From Cyclobacteriaceae bacterium (GTDB lineage: Bacteria > Bacteroidota > Bacteroidia > Cytophagales > Cyclobacteriaceae), in contig JAHBUE010000001.1 of assembly GCA_019638235.1 (NCBI GenBank), positions 310,001-374,000 of the forward strand: 64,000 nt of DNA, written 5' to 3'. Shown piece by piece: positions 54,186-62,992 of the stretch. Positions within the stretch are counted from its first letter, which is position 1; every line of letters begins with the position of its first letter. The notes beneath the pieces are model-generated. The model did not search any database. It was not told the DNA's origin and saw only the letters and a program-made list of their open reading frames with translations. The position numbers and the translations under genes are program-made.

Positions 54186-57116
54186 ATGCTGAAGAAAATT
54201 CTCATCGCCATTGTCGTAGTCGTTGTTGTGTTGTTAGCGGCTGCATTCATTTTGCCTGTTGTTTTTAAAGATAATATCAAAGCAGCCATTGATAAAGAAT
54301 TAGCCAAAACACTGAATGCCGATGTGGTGTTTGATGCTGATAAATTCAGCCTGACACTTTTCCGAAACTTCCCCAACATTACGGCAGAAATGCGCGACTT
54401 TGGCATACTTAACCGCGAGCCGTTTGAAGGAGAAGTGCTGTTTGCTGCCGAGCGGCTTGAAGTTGAAGTGAACCTGAAAGATGTATTGTTTGGCAACCAG
54501 CTTAGGCTGAAAGGCATAACATTGGTAAGCCCGTTGATAAACATAATGGTGCTGGAAGATGGCCGCGCAAATTATGATATTACCTTTCCTTCAGATGAAA
54601 TTCCTGAAACGGAGGAAGGTGGTGAATTTTCTTTTGGTATCGACCACTGGAAAATAATTAATGGCGACATTACTTATGATGACCATTCTATTCCATTTCT
54701 GATGAAGTTGAGCGGTGTAAATCACTCCGGCAGTGGCGACTTTACGCAAGATATATTCGACCTTAAAACATCTACCACAGCCGATACGGTAACGGTAAAG
54801 TATGACGGCATTGAATACCTTACAAATAAACGCGCAACCATTGACGCTACCATTTCAATCAGCGAAGAATATACAAAGTACACCTTTAAAGAAAACAGCG
54901 CAAAGATTAACGACTTTGCTATGAGCTTTGACGGCTGGTTTAAAATGAATGAACACGATTATGGCATGGACATTTCCTTTAGCAGCCCGGAGAATTCTTT
55001 CAAAAGTTTGTTGTCGCTTGTGCCGGGCATGTACTCCGAAAGTTTTAACAACATAAAAACTGAAGGCGATTTGCAGTTTGCCGGTTTTGTTAAAGGCACA
55101 TATAGCGAAACACAAATGCCGGCATTCTCGGTTAACCTTGATGTAACGGAAGCGATGTTCCAATACCCCGATTTGCCCACACCTATCAACAACATAAACC
55201 TGAATATGTTGGTAGATAACAAAGACGGCAATATTGACAACACTGTTATTGATGTGAAGAAGTTTCACATGGATTTCGGCTCCAACCCGTTTGATGCACG
55301 CGTACTCATCAGCAAACTCTATCCCACGGAAGTGGACGCCAATGTAAAGGCCAAATTAAACCTGGCCGAATTGTCAAAAATGTTTCCGGTGGAAGGATTG
55401 GACATGCGCGGCAACTACGCTATTGACTTAACTGCAAAGGGTGTGTACGACAGCCTGAAGAAAACCATTCCGGCAATTAACGCAGTAATGTCATTGGCAA
55501 ACGGCTATGTAAAATCATCCGAGTTTCCGTTGCCCTTACAAGACCTGAAATTTAATTCAAGTGTAAAAAATGCTTCGGGGCGTATGGCCGAAACATTTAT
55601 TGCCGTAAATGATTTTTCGATGGTGATGGATGGCGAAAAGTTTTCTGCCGATATGCTCATTCAAAACTTAGAAGACATTACCTGGGATGTAAAAGCCAAT
55701 GGCGGTGTTGACTTAGAGAAAATCACAAAAATATTTCCCGTAGAGGGCATGACCCTTGCCGGAAAGGTAAAAGCCGATTTGCAAACAAAAGGAAAGATGT
55801 CGGACTTAGAAGCTGAACGTTATGACAAACTGCCCACGAGCGGAAGCGCTTCATTGCGCGAGTTCAGCTACGCTGCCTCCGACCTTCCGTATTCCGTAAC
55901 ACTTTCGCAAGCCGATATGAGTTTCGACCCGCGAAAGATTGACCTGAAACAAATGGACGGAACAATCGGTAAAAGCGATTTTAAAGTGAGCGGCTCCGTA
56001 TCAAATTATATGGGCTATCTCTTCAGCCCGAACCAGTTGCTGAAAGGCGCTGTAAACTTTTCATCTACCTTGCTCGACCTGAATGAATTTATGACCGAAA
56101 CAGAAGAACCTGTGGAAGAGTCAGCGCCTTATAGTGTTATTCCCGTTCCTGAAAATATCGACTTCGTACTCAAGTCGAGTATTGCCACTGTAAAGATGAT
56201 GGACTTTAACATCACAAATGCCAAAGGCGATATTATTGTAAAAGATGGTGTGGCTAACCTGAGCGGATTATCCTTCAACTTATTGGGTGGAGCCTTCACG
56301 GTAAACGGTGCGTATAACACAAAAGACATTGAACACCCGAAATATGATTTTGCATTGAAGATTGAAAACATGGCATTGGCACAAGCTGCTTCCGGTTTTA
56401 CACTTGTAAAAACGTATGCACCAGTAGCAGGGTTAATGAGCGGAAATTTTTCAACCGACTTCAAACTTTCGGGCGAATTGTTACAGGATATGATGCCGAA
56501 CCTGAAAACCGTAAATGGCGAAGGATTGGTAAAAGTAGCGCAGGCATCATTAAAAGAATCGAAACTTGTATCGGGCATTACATCGCTCACAAAACTTGAC
56601 GACACCAACGAAGTAACGCTGAAAGATGTGCTGATGTCCGCTTCAATCAAAGATGGTAAACTAAGTGTTAAGCCTTTCAATGTTAAGTTCGGTCAATACA
56701 CTACTTCCGTTGCCGGAAGCACCGGCCTTGATGGCGGAATTAATTACAACCTGAAAATGGATGTTCCTGCCGGTAAGTTAGGCACACAGTTGAATAGTTT
56801 TGTTGGGCAATACACCAAGGGCTCTACCGACCCGAATGCCATGATACCGGTAACGATTGGGTTGGGCGGAACATTTCTTGACCCTAAACCCCAGTTGTTG
56901 ATGAGTGAGCAGAAACAGCAGGTGCAGGAAGCCGTTACCACAGCTGTAAAGCAGGAAGCCGAGAAAAAAGCAACGGAGCTTGTTTCAGGGTTGTTGGGCG
57001 CAAAATCAGACACAACAAAAACAGACAGCACCAAAACTGCCGACCCAAAACAGAAGGCAGTTGAAGATGGTGTGAAAACAATCCAGAACTTGCTGAAGAA
57101 GAAAAAGGGAAACTAA
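54186..57116 (+). CDS. AsmA-family membrane protein
   Basis: A 976-residue inner-membrane-anchored protein with an N-terminal helix ILIAIVVVVVVLLAAAFIL and a large periplasmic part. The AsmA family (with TamB and YhdP) is thought to carry phospholipids to the outer membrane; this is family knowledge, not shown here. The front domain KDNIKAAIDKELAKTLNADV and FSLTLFRNFPNITAEMRDF is the recognisable AsmA start, and the AsmA-like C-terminal domain includes GNFSTDFKLSGELLQDM (about 755). It ends in Ala/Lys/Glu/Thr-rich sequence with a KKKKGN tail. No propeller or enzyme domain is present. Confidence 0.9.
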   Translation: MLKKILIAIVVVVVVLLAAAFILPVVFKDNIKAAIDKELAKTLNADVVFDADKFSLTLFRNFPNITAEMRDFGILNREPFEGEVLFAAERLEVEVNLKDVLFGNQLRLKGITLVSPLINIMVLEDGRANYDITFPSDEIPETEEGGEFSFGIDHWKIINGDITYDDHSIPFLMKLSGVNHSGSGDFTQDIFDLKTSTTADTVTVKYDGIEYLTNKRATIDATISISEEYTKYTFKENSAKINDFAMSFDGWFKMNEHDYGMDISFSSPENSFKSLLSLVPGMYSESFNNIKTEGDLQFAGFVKGTYSETQMPAFSVNLDVTEAMFQYPDLPTPINNINLNMLVDNKDGNIDNTVIDVKKFHMDFGSNPFDARVLISKLYPTEVDANVKAKLNLAELSKMFPVEGLDMRGNYAIDLTAKGVYDSLKKTIPAINAVMSLANGYVKSSEFPLPLQDLKFNSSVKNASGRMAETFIAVNDFSMVMDGEKFSADMLIQNLEDITWDVKANGGVDLEKITKIFPVEGMTLAGKVKADLQTKGKMSDLEAERYDKLPTSGSASLREFSYAASDLPYSVTLSQADMSFDPRKIDLKQMDGTIGKSDFKVSGSVSNYMGYLFSPNQLLKGAVNFSSTLLDLNEFMTETEEPVEESAPYSVIPVPENIDFVLKSSIATVKMMDFNITNAKGDIIVKDGVANLSGLSFNLLGGAFTVNGAYNTKDIEHPKYDFALKIENMALAQAASGFTLVKTYAPVAGLMSGNFSTDFKLSGELLQDMMPNLKTVNGEGLVKVAQASLKESKLVSGITSLTKLDDTNEVTLKDVLMSASIKDGKLSVKPFNVKFGQYTTSVAGSTGLDGGINYNLKMDVPAGKLGTQLNSFVGQYTKGSTDPNAMIPVTIGLGGTFLDPKPQLLMSEQKQQVQEAVTTAVKQEAEKKATELVSGLLGAKSDTTKTDSTKTADPKQKAVEDGVKTIQNLLKKKKGN

Positions 57117-57117
57117 A

Positions 57118-57145
57118 CGGGGTTCGAGGTACGGGTTACGAGGTG
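57118..57145. repeat. 28-bp direct repeat, left copy
   Basis: This 28-base sequence, starting CGGGGTTCGAGG and ending GGTTACGAGGTG, is repeated without change at 59910-59937. The two copies enclose the AT-rich four-frame cassette. It begins two bases after the AsmA-family stop codon. Confidence 0.85.
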
Positions 57146-57150
57146 ACACC

Positions 57151-57309
57151 GTGAAGAAGGACTACAATAAAGACAAGGGTGGAAATTTGCCTATCAATTT
57201 CTATACTTGCAATCACGAACTTTTTATGGCAAATATCAGGCTGGCACTTGCGGACGATAAGGCAGTTTATAGAAAGGTAATCTCTGGGTTCTTTCAAACT
57301 GGAAGATGA
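57151..57309 (+). CDS. Possible small coupled ORF (52 codons)
   Basis: A GTG at 57151 opens 52 codons (VKKDYNKDKGGNLPINFYTC onward, ending SGFFQTGR). Its TGA at 57307-57309 overlaps the ATG of the next gene at 57306, an ATGA coupling expected of a real gene. GAGGTG stands six bases before the GTG and could act as a Shine-Dalgarno site, though this is rare in the phylum; an alternative start is the ATG at 57226 (27 residues). It contains one Cys and a Gly-Gly pair. No family or known precursor-peptide leader is recognised, and at this length chance cannot be excluded. Confidence 0.35.
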   Translation: MKKDYNKDKGGNLPINFYTCNHELFMANIRLALADDKAVYRKVISGFFQTGR

Positions 57310-58790
57310 ACTCGAATATCCGTAAATCTTGGGCCTTCCTTCTCTTCTCAATCAAATGTTCTCTTTTATTCTCACAACCCGATTTCCGTTTAGTCGACAG
57401 CCTTATAAAAGTACATCAGTTTCCGATAACTTCATTTGCTGCAAAACAAGGGTTTTTAAAAATTGACACCAATCAATACGTTGAGACGTATAGATTCAAC
57501 CTTACTGATGAAAAAGATCAAATACAGGTCCGATATCTTATCGCTAAAGATACTGCTGTAACCACATGTTGTGATCCATTAAAGCTCGCCCCCCTTTTGC
57601 ACTACAGCAGTGATAATGGACGTATAACAATTGTGCCAGAAACACATCTTGCTTTTTTTTATGCCCATGTCTTTAGAAGAAAATCTGAGCGCTATCGATA
57701 TATTAACTTTTTCATTGATCACATCGTCAAAAACAATAACCCAAAGTGGATAGTTAAAGATTATCATATCAACCTGAAGATTTACGATAAACATAATAGA
57801 CTTTTTGAAAACATTAGATTTCCTGGAGACCTACGTTTATCCACTCAATCTGAGGGGTGGGTTACCACAGGGAGAAATCAATTGGACATTAATACAAAAG
57901 TTGAACTGTGGAATCATTTCAGCCCCAATATCTATAAATACGAAATTGAGGTATTAAATGAGGAACAAAGACCGTACGAGATTTTTGGTGAAAGAATTGG
58001 ATTCAGGGATTTGCGTATAAATGAAGACGAGATATTTGTAAACAATGTAAAGCTATCCGTAAAGGCCGCAGAAATCAAGCACAATCTTATTACAGAGGAT
58101 AGTCTTGAATATTACCTGCGCGAAATTAAGCTACATAATTTCAACTCCATCGTCATCAACACAAAATGGAATAAGAGATTATTTGATTTCTGCGACTCCA
58201 TTGGATTAAATGTATTTCAGAAAATAGATGCGAATACGTTTTACTCCATATCTGACTTGCTGAATTACTTCGTAAGCATAAAGGAGCATCCTTCTTTTAT
58301 CGCTTGGCTTGATGAAGGAGTGAATTCTGACTGGGAAAGGATACTGAGCAGACTTGATCATTCACGACTTATTCTAACAGACGAGCAGATACAATCCAAA
58401 ATATTTATGAACTGGCATGAGTTATCCAACAATGATAAAGAGGTAGTTAAAAAAAGATTTCAAACGTTCAATTTATATTTTTCTCCAGGCACTGCCATGT
58501 TAAAAATTGAGCAATATGAGTTCTTTAAAGACTCTGATAAGTTAGCTATTAACTGGATTATACAAATAAATGACTCAACACTTAGAAGTGGAAATGCTAA
58601 GTATAATAATTCGGGTAACGAAATAAAATTCCTTATTGATGCAGGGGAGTATAAATCTGTTGGATATAGTTATCAGTTCAACCTGACCATAACCAAAGAC
58701 AGTTATCCATACCGAAAAGGAGATGTTATTGCATCGAATAGGTTTCGTTACACATTAAACGATGGCAACCTTATTTATACAGCCGACTAA
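57306..58790 (+). CDS. Exported GH2 (beta-galactosidase-like) pseudoenzyme
   Basis: A 494-residue exported protein (signal ending SLLFSQ). Residues about 215-345 align with glycoside hydrolase family 2 in LacZ: FSPNIYKYEIEVL with ERIGFRDLRI (Ig-like domain), KLHNFNSIVINTKWNK, LFDFCDSIGLNVFQKIDA, and EHPSFIAWLDEGVNSD, matching LacZ HPSVIIWSLGNES. The acid/base Glu of NES is not kept and the barrel half with the nucleophile is absent; a late LacZ-like Ig domain (MLKIEQYEFFKDSDKLAINW, about 400) follows. It is thus a non-catalytic, perhaps carbohydrate-binding, GH2 relative. The region is AT-rich (two hand-counted 60-base lines hold 19 and 20 G+C). The next gene begins directly after its stop. 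Confidence 0.7.
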   Translation: MNSNIRKSWAFLLFSIKCSLLFSQPDFRLVDSLIKVHQFPITSFAAKQGFLKIDTNQYVETYRFNLTDEKDQIQVRYLIAKDTAVTTCCDPLKLAPLLHYSSDNGRITIVPETHLAFFYAHVFRRKSERYRYINFFIDHIVKNNNPKWIVKDYHINLKIYDKHNRLFENIRFPGDLRLSTQSEGWVTTGRNQLDINTKVELWNHFSPNIYKYEIEVLNEEQRPYEIFGERIGFRDLRINEDEIFVNNVKLSVKAAEIKHNLITEDSLEYYLREIKLHNFNSIVINTKWNKRLFDFCDSIGLNVFQKIDANTFYSISDLLNYFVSIKEHPSFIAWLDEGVNSDWERILSRLDHSRLILTDEQIQSKIFMNWHELSNNDKEVVKKRFQTFNLYFSPGTAMLKIEQYEFFKDSDKLAINWIIQINDSTLRSGNAKYNNSGNEIKFLIDAGEYKSVGYSYQFNLTITKDSYPYRKGDVIASNRFRYTLNDGNLIYTAD

Positions 58791-59291
58791 ATGTCTAAGC
58801 AGGTTTCTATCTCATTAAAATATGAATATGCAACAGAAAATTTATACTCATCACAATATCAGAGAAAATGGATACATCACACTAAAAAAAACATGGTTTC
58901 GGAACTTGATTTAAAGGTGACTCAGCAAGCCCTTGCGCAAGTTAGAGTTCATCCAGCTTATCCAAGTCTCTTATCCATCACGGAAGTTTTGCAGGAATGG
59001 AACGCAGAAACACTGGCTGTAAAGATTTCATCTGAACAACTAAAAGAAATCCCATTTCCTGCTATTTCTCATCTTCGTGATAGCGGAAATTTTATTGTTG
59101 TCAACGGATGTTATGATGATAAAATCGAATATGTTGATTCAAGGAATGGCCTTACAAAAGAAGCAATATCGAAATGCCAAAACAAATGGTCAGGCAGGAT
59201 TTTATATAGCGATAGACTGAACCCGCTTTTACAGCGTTATGCTGATAATGAAAAAAATACTACTCGTCTGCCTTTTTATCTGTTACGCTAA
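58791..59291 (+). CDS. Isolated C39-like (pseudo-peptidase) domain protein
   Basis: A 166-residue protein whose residues about 35-140 match the C39 bacteriocin-processing peptidase-like domain seen at the front of Bacteroidota C39-VKOR or ABC proteins: VRVHPAYPSLLSITEVLQEW, LAVKISSEQLKEIPFPAISHL and VNGCYDDKIEYVDS, closing with KWSGRILYSD. The catalytic Cys expected near the N-terminal end of the domain is absent (SELDLKVTQQALAQ), while the His in ISHLRDSG is kept; proteolysis is thus unlikely. The usual following VKOR or ABC part is missing. The ATG directly follows the upstream stop, and the next gene starts inside this one. Confidence 0.7.
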   Translation: MSKQVSISLKYEYATENLYSSQYQRKWIHHTKKNMVSELDLKVTQQALAQVRVHPAYPSLLSITEVLQEWNAETLAVKISSEQLKEIPFPAISHLRDSGNFIVVNGCYDDKIEYVDSRNGLTKEAISKCQNKWSGRILYSDRLNPLLQRYADNEKNTTRLPFYLLR

Positions 59292-59895
59292 TGCTGACCT
59301 GGCTGCACAAATAAAATGGCAACACTATAGTGCGAGTGTAGGTGTAAACTTGTTTACACCTACACTCATTTTTAGAAACGAAAATATCCTGAGATCGCAT
59401 AACCTATCCTGGCAAGCAGGTATAAACAGGGATTTTGAAATCCCATCTGCCGACAACATAAGGGTGTCTCTTGGAATTACCGATAATTCTTTTACCATAG
59501 AAAGGCCTTTTATAGGCGGGGGTACAGGCGTGCTGGTGAGGAAAATCAACATAGGATATGTACATATCGAAGTTGATTACATCTTAAGAAAGCAGATGAG
59601 CAGCTACATTATTTATGGAGGGCTTGGCCTTCGGGCAGGGCGGGTATGCTACGAGAATTCTTTTTCCCGTTTATATAGCGCCACCGGGTTAAAACGAGCA
59701 TCCTATGGAGGTAACGCATTATTGGGCATTCAGTTTCCCAACATGCCGCGAAAACCTTCGCTACAGCTCAATTACTACTATAGTTTCACACGTGCCGCAT
59801 ACAACTCTGTGCGCGATAACCAGGGTGATGTATATACCGATGAGCTTAAAAACAGAGCCATCGGCTTACAAGTCTTCTTTAACTTAAAAAAATAG
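59248..59895 (+). CDS. Small outer-membrane beta-barrel-like protein
   Basis: A 215-residue exported protein (start 59248, signal MKKILLVCLFICYANADLAAQ). The mature part has alternating hydrophobic strands with many aromatic residues (VDYILRKQMSSYIIYGGLGL, SLQLNYYYSFTRAAY) and ends with VFFNLKK, whose penultimate aromatic pattern suits an outer-membrane barrel. Its ATG lies 44 bases inside the upstream C39-like gene, so the pair is translationally coupled. A slightly longer reading begins at 59239. Specific function is unknown. Confidence 0.72.
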   Translation: MKKILLVCLFICYANADLAAQIKWQHYSASVGVNLFTPTLIFRNENILRSHNLSWQAGINRDFEIPSADNIRVSLGITDNSFTIERPFIGGGTGVLVRKINIGYVHIEVDYILRKQMSSYIIYGGLGLRAGRVCYENSFSRLYSATGLKRASYGGNALLGIQFPNMPRKPSLQLNYYYSFTRAAYNSVRDNQGDVYTDELKNRAIGLQVFFNLKK

Positions 59896-59909
59896 AGGCT
59901 CATTAATAT

Positions 59910-59970
59910 CGGGGTTCGAGGTACGGGTTACGAGGTGCGAGGTAAACACGAAACCCGTACCTCGCAACCC
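59910..59970. repeat. 28-bp direct repeat, right copy, with inverted arm
   Basis: Bases 59910-59937 equal 57118-57145. Here a 13-bp inverted pair CGAGGTACGGGTT (59917-59929) and AACCCGTACCTCG (59952-59964) also forms a hairpin. The element lies just after the last cassette gene and before the exported peptidase gene. Confidence 0.85.
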
Positions 59971-60047
59971 AAATCATTTCCATGTACGGTACATCCATTC
60001 GTGCACGATTTCCTTATTTTTCGCGATAAAATCTTAAACCAATAATT

Positions 60048-61607
60048 ATGAGGATTCTACTAAACGCATTGCTTATCCTGGCGCTGGTTTTGCCTTCCCT
60101 GGCACAGGAAAAAGTGGATACCGCAACAGTATCACGAATTAAAAAAGAAGGCTTTGAAAACTCGCAGGTGATGAACATTCTCGGTATGCTTACCGATGTG
60201 CACGGCCCGCGTTTAACCAACTCGCCCGGCTATAAAAATGCCGCCAACTATGCCAAGTCTGCCTTAGAAAAGTGGGGGTTGCAAAATGCACACTTCGACT
60301 ACTGGGATGAAGACTTTGGCCGGGGCTGGTACCTGAAGAAATTCAGCCTGCACGCAACAGCACCGGTGTACTTTCCGGTAATTGCCTACCCGAAAGCATG
60401 GACACCCGGTGTGAAAGGTAACATTCAGGCGGAAGCCGTTTACTTAGACATTCAGAAAGAAGAGGACATTGAAAAATACAAAGGAAAGCTGAAAGGCAAG
60501 GTTGTGTTGTTCAGTCTGCCTACACCGGTAAAACCGGGTTTTGAACCGGATGCCCGCAGGCTCGAAGAAAAAGATCTGTTGGACATGGCCAACTCCGGCC
60601 CGACAGAAGCGTTTCGTGGAAGAAGATTTTTTGCCCCTACCGAGCCTCAACGCCTCGCATACAAAAAGTGGGATATGTGTATAAAAGAAGGTGCGATTGC
60701 CATCCTTGAGGCCAGCTCAAGCGCACGCTTAGAAGATGGTACGGTTGTGGTTTCGGCTGCAACAGTTCCGTATCCTCCTGAAGCACCGTTTGAAGGACGT
60801 CTGCAATCGCGCAGCCCGAATGCTCCTAAAATTTTACCACAGGTAGTAGTTGCCGCAGAACATTACAACCGCATGGTGCGCCAGATTCAGCAAGGCATTC
60901 CGGTAAAGGTAGAGATGACGTTGGAAACGGAATTTACGCCTAACGAAAAAGGCTTTAACGTAATTGCTGAAATTCCCGGCACTGATTTGAAAGATGAAAT
61001 TGTAATGATCGGTGCGCACTTAGATTCGTGGCACAGTGGCACCGGCACTACCGATAACGCTTCCGGCTCGGCTGTAATGATGGAGGCCATGCGTATTCTT
61101 AAATCATTGGGTGTAAGCCCGCGCAGAACCATTCGCATTGCGTTATGGGGCGGTGAAGAACAAGGCTTGATTGGCTCGCGTAATTACGTGAAGCGTGTTT
61201 ATGGCGAACGCGATGGCGAAAACATAACCTATAAGCCCGGGGCGGAAAAATTCTCTGTTTACTTTAACATGGATAACGGAACCGGCAAATATCGTGGTGT
61301 GTATATGCAGGGCAATGAAAGTGCACGCCCCGTGTTCCGCGAATGGTTGAAGCCGTTTGAAAAGTTAGGAGCCTCAACGTTAACGCTTCGCAATACAGGC
61401 GGTACCGATCACCTTTCTTTTGATGGTATTAACTTGCCAGGGTTCCAGTTTATTCAAGACCCGATTGAATACAGTTCGCGCACACACCACACCAGCATGG
61501 ACTTGTATGATAAAGCCGTTGAAGACGATTTGAAACACAATGCAGTAATGACAGCAGCCTTTGCATGGCTTGCCGCTAACCGCGATGAGTTGTTTCCGAG
61601 GAAATAA
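60048..61607 (+). CDS. Exported M28-family peptidase with PA-type insertion
   Basis: A 519-residue zinc peptidase, probably an aminopeptidase, with signal MRILLNALLILALVLPSLAQ. The zinc site is spread over GAHLDSWHSGTGTTDNASG (about residue 323-341), WGGEEQGLIGS (about 367-377; catalytic Glu then metal Glu), a third ligand Asp in FNMDNGTG (about 406), and a distal His in YSSRTHHTSMD (about 487). A PA-like region lies around 130-250. It works outside the cytoplasm and likely trims peptides from secreted proteases. The terminator at 61634-61670 follows it. Confidence 0.92.
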   Translation: MRILLNALLILALVLPSLAQEKVDTATVSRIKKEGFENSQVMNILGMLTDVHGPRLTNSPGYKNAANYAKSALEKWGLQNAHFDYWDEDFGRGWYLKKFSLHATAPVYFPVIAYPKAWTPGVKGNIQAEAVYLDIQKEEDIEKYKGKLKGKVVLFSLPTPVKPGFEPDARRLEEKDLLDMANSGPTEAFRGRRFFAPTEPQRLAYKKWDMCIKEGAIAILEASSSARLEDGTVVVSAATVPYPPEAPFEGRLQSRSPNAPKILPQVVVAAEHYNRMVRQIQQGIPVKVEMTLETEFTPNEKGFNVIAEIPGTDLKDEIVMIGAHLDSWHSGTGTTDNASGSAVMMEAMRILKSLGVSPRRTIRIALWGGEEQGLIGSRNYVKRVYGERDGENITYKPGAEKFSVYFNMDNGTGKYRGVYMQGNESARPVFREWLKPFEKLGASTLTLRNTGGTDHLSFDGINLPGFQFIQDPIEYSSRTHHTSMDLYDKAVEDDLKHNAVMTAAFAWLAANRDELFPRK

Positions 61608-61633
61608 AACCCGGTAATTTCCGGAATAAAAAG

Positions 61634-61674
61634 CAGCCGTCAGGATCGTTTAAAGCAGTTCTGGCGGCTGTTTT
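61634..61674 (+). terminator. Terminator after the M28 peptidase gene
   Basis: CAGCCGTCAG (61634-61643) pairs with CTGGCGGCTG (61661-61670) as a ten-base stem containing one G-T wobble, followed by TTTTG. It stands 27 bases after the peptidase stop codon. Confidence 0.75.
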
Positions 61675-61757
61675 GTATATAGCAAGAAGCAGTGTAGTTT
61701 GAAAGAAGGAAATTGCGTAGCTTTACTAAACAACAACTTAGCCTTTTCCTACTCACT

Positions 61758-62315
61758 ATGAAAACAAATTTGCTACTCGGTTTTATGATGTTGTGCGCTT
61801 CAACACTCTATGCACAAGGGTTTCAACCTCCCGCAGAAGGGAAAGCGGTTGTTTATTTTACACGTGTCAGCTCCTTCGGCTTTGCCATTTCCTTTGAATA
61901 TTTTCATGAGGATCAATATATCGGCATATTCAAAGGGAAAAACTATTTGCGTTACGAATGTGATCCGGGAACACATTTGTTTTGGGCCTCATCAGAGAAT
62001 AAGGAATTTATAACAGCCGAACTGGAAGCAGGCGGCAGCTACATTGTTATTGTTGACATTATCATGGGTATTGGCAAGGCCAGGGTGGGGTTTGACCCCA
62101 TAACCGAGGATAGCGAAGTTTTTGCCCGGGCAAAAGAATTGATTACCTCAAAGCCCCCGGTGGAAACACCCCAGGCAAAAATTGACCAAATGAATGTTAA
62201 GCTAAGAAAATTTATTACAGAAAAACTCCAGACATACGAAACTGTATGGAAGCACGAAAAGAACTTTAAACATCTTTCTGCCGATATGGCGCTTTCGGAA
62301 GGCGCCATGCAATAA
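61758..62315 (+). CDS. DUF2846-like exported protein
   Basis: A 185-residue protein with a signal peptide (MKTNLLLGFMMLCASTLYAQ) when started at 61758; an in-frame start at 61713 adds 15 doubtful residues. The body has the DUF2846 style: EGKAVVYFTRVSSFGFAISF, a GIFKGKNYLRYECDPGTH beta unit and FWASSENKEFITAELEAG, followed by a helical charged C-terminal third. Function is unknown. It is probably periplasmic or an outer-membrane-associated protein. It converges on tag, 18 bases from its stop. Confidence 0.75.
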   Translation: MKTNLLLGFMMLCASTLYAQGFQPPAEGKAVVYFTRVSSFGFAISFEYFHEDQYIGIFKGKNYLRYECDPGTHLFWASSENKEFITAELEAGGSYIVIVDIIMGIGKARVGFDPITEDSEVFARAKELITSKPPVETPQAKIDQMNVKLRKFITEKLQTYETVWKHEKNFKHLSADMALSEGAMQ

Positions 62316-62333
62316 GTTAGAAATCAAATCTCC

Positions 62334-62906
62334 CTAAACCTGTTTATATCTAAAGCAATCCACGAGGTGATCGTTCACCAACCCGCACGCCTGCATGTGT
62401 GCGTAAATAACGGTACTGCCTACAAACTTAAATCCGCGCTTCAGCAAATCTTTACTTAACGCATCCGATTCTTTGGTTGTAGCCGGAATCTGTTTTAATG
62501 TTTTCCATTTGTTAACGATAGGTTTTCCGTTTACAAAACTCCAGATGTAGTTACTAAAACTCCCGAACTCTTTTTGCACTTCTAAGAAGCGTTTGGCGTT
62601 ATTCACTGCCGCATACACTTTCAGGCGGTTGCGCACAATGCCGGGGTCAAGTAATATTTTCTCCAAACGCTTTTCAGTAAAGCGAGCTACCTTTTCCGGA
62701 TCAAAATCCGCGAAAGCTTTTCTGTACCCTTCGCGTTTCTTCAAAATGGTAGCCCAGCTCAGGCCTGCCTGTGCTCCTTCGAGTATCAAAAACTCAAAAT
62801 GAATACGGTCATCATGAACGGGCACACCCCATTCTTTATCGTGGTACTCAATGTATTGCTCGAATTTCAGGCACCAGGCGCAACGATTTTTTTCTTTTGC
62901 AGGCAT
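62334..62906 (-). CDS. tag: DNA-3-methyladenine glycosylase I
   Basis: Tag excises 3-methyladenine from alkylated DNA, starting base-excision repair. The 190-residue protein matches E. coli Tag throughout: CAWC near the N-terminus with YHDKEWGVP, the catalytic helix region EGAQAGLSWATILKKR (catalytic Glu about residue 42), FSNYIWSFVNGKPI, and the C-terminal zinc site with VIYAHMQACGLVNDH. The four zinc ligands (Cys, His, His, Cys) are all present. It is divergent from the RidA-family gene and convergent with the DUF2846-like gene. Confidence 0.95.
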   Translation of the reverse strand: MPAKEKNRCAWCLKFEQYIEYHDKEWGVPVHDDRIHFEFLILEGAQAGLSWATILKKREGYRKAFADFDPEKVARFTEKRLEKILLDPGIVRNRLKVYAAVNNAKRFLEVQKEFGSFSNYIWSFVNGKPIVNKWKTLKQIPATTKESDALSKDLLKRGFKFVGSTVIYAHMQACGLVNDHLVDCFRYKQV

Positions 62907-62992
62907 AAGTTTGTTGAAGTTAGCGGAACAAAGTAAGTTTGGTGAGGTGACAACCTTGTGTCAGCACTAAAATTACACGTAAATAAAATCTT

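Noticed and set aside
57136..57351. A 71-residue minus-strand frame over the cassette start.
   Set aside because: It overlaps the small plus-strand frame and the signal peptide codons of the GH2-like gene and shows no conserved features.
57306..58790. A functional beta-galactosidase.
   Set aside because: The catalytic glutamates are missing and half of the barrel is absent.
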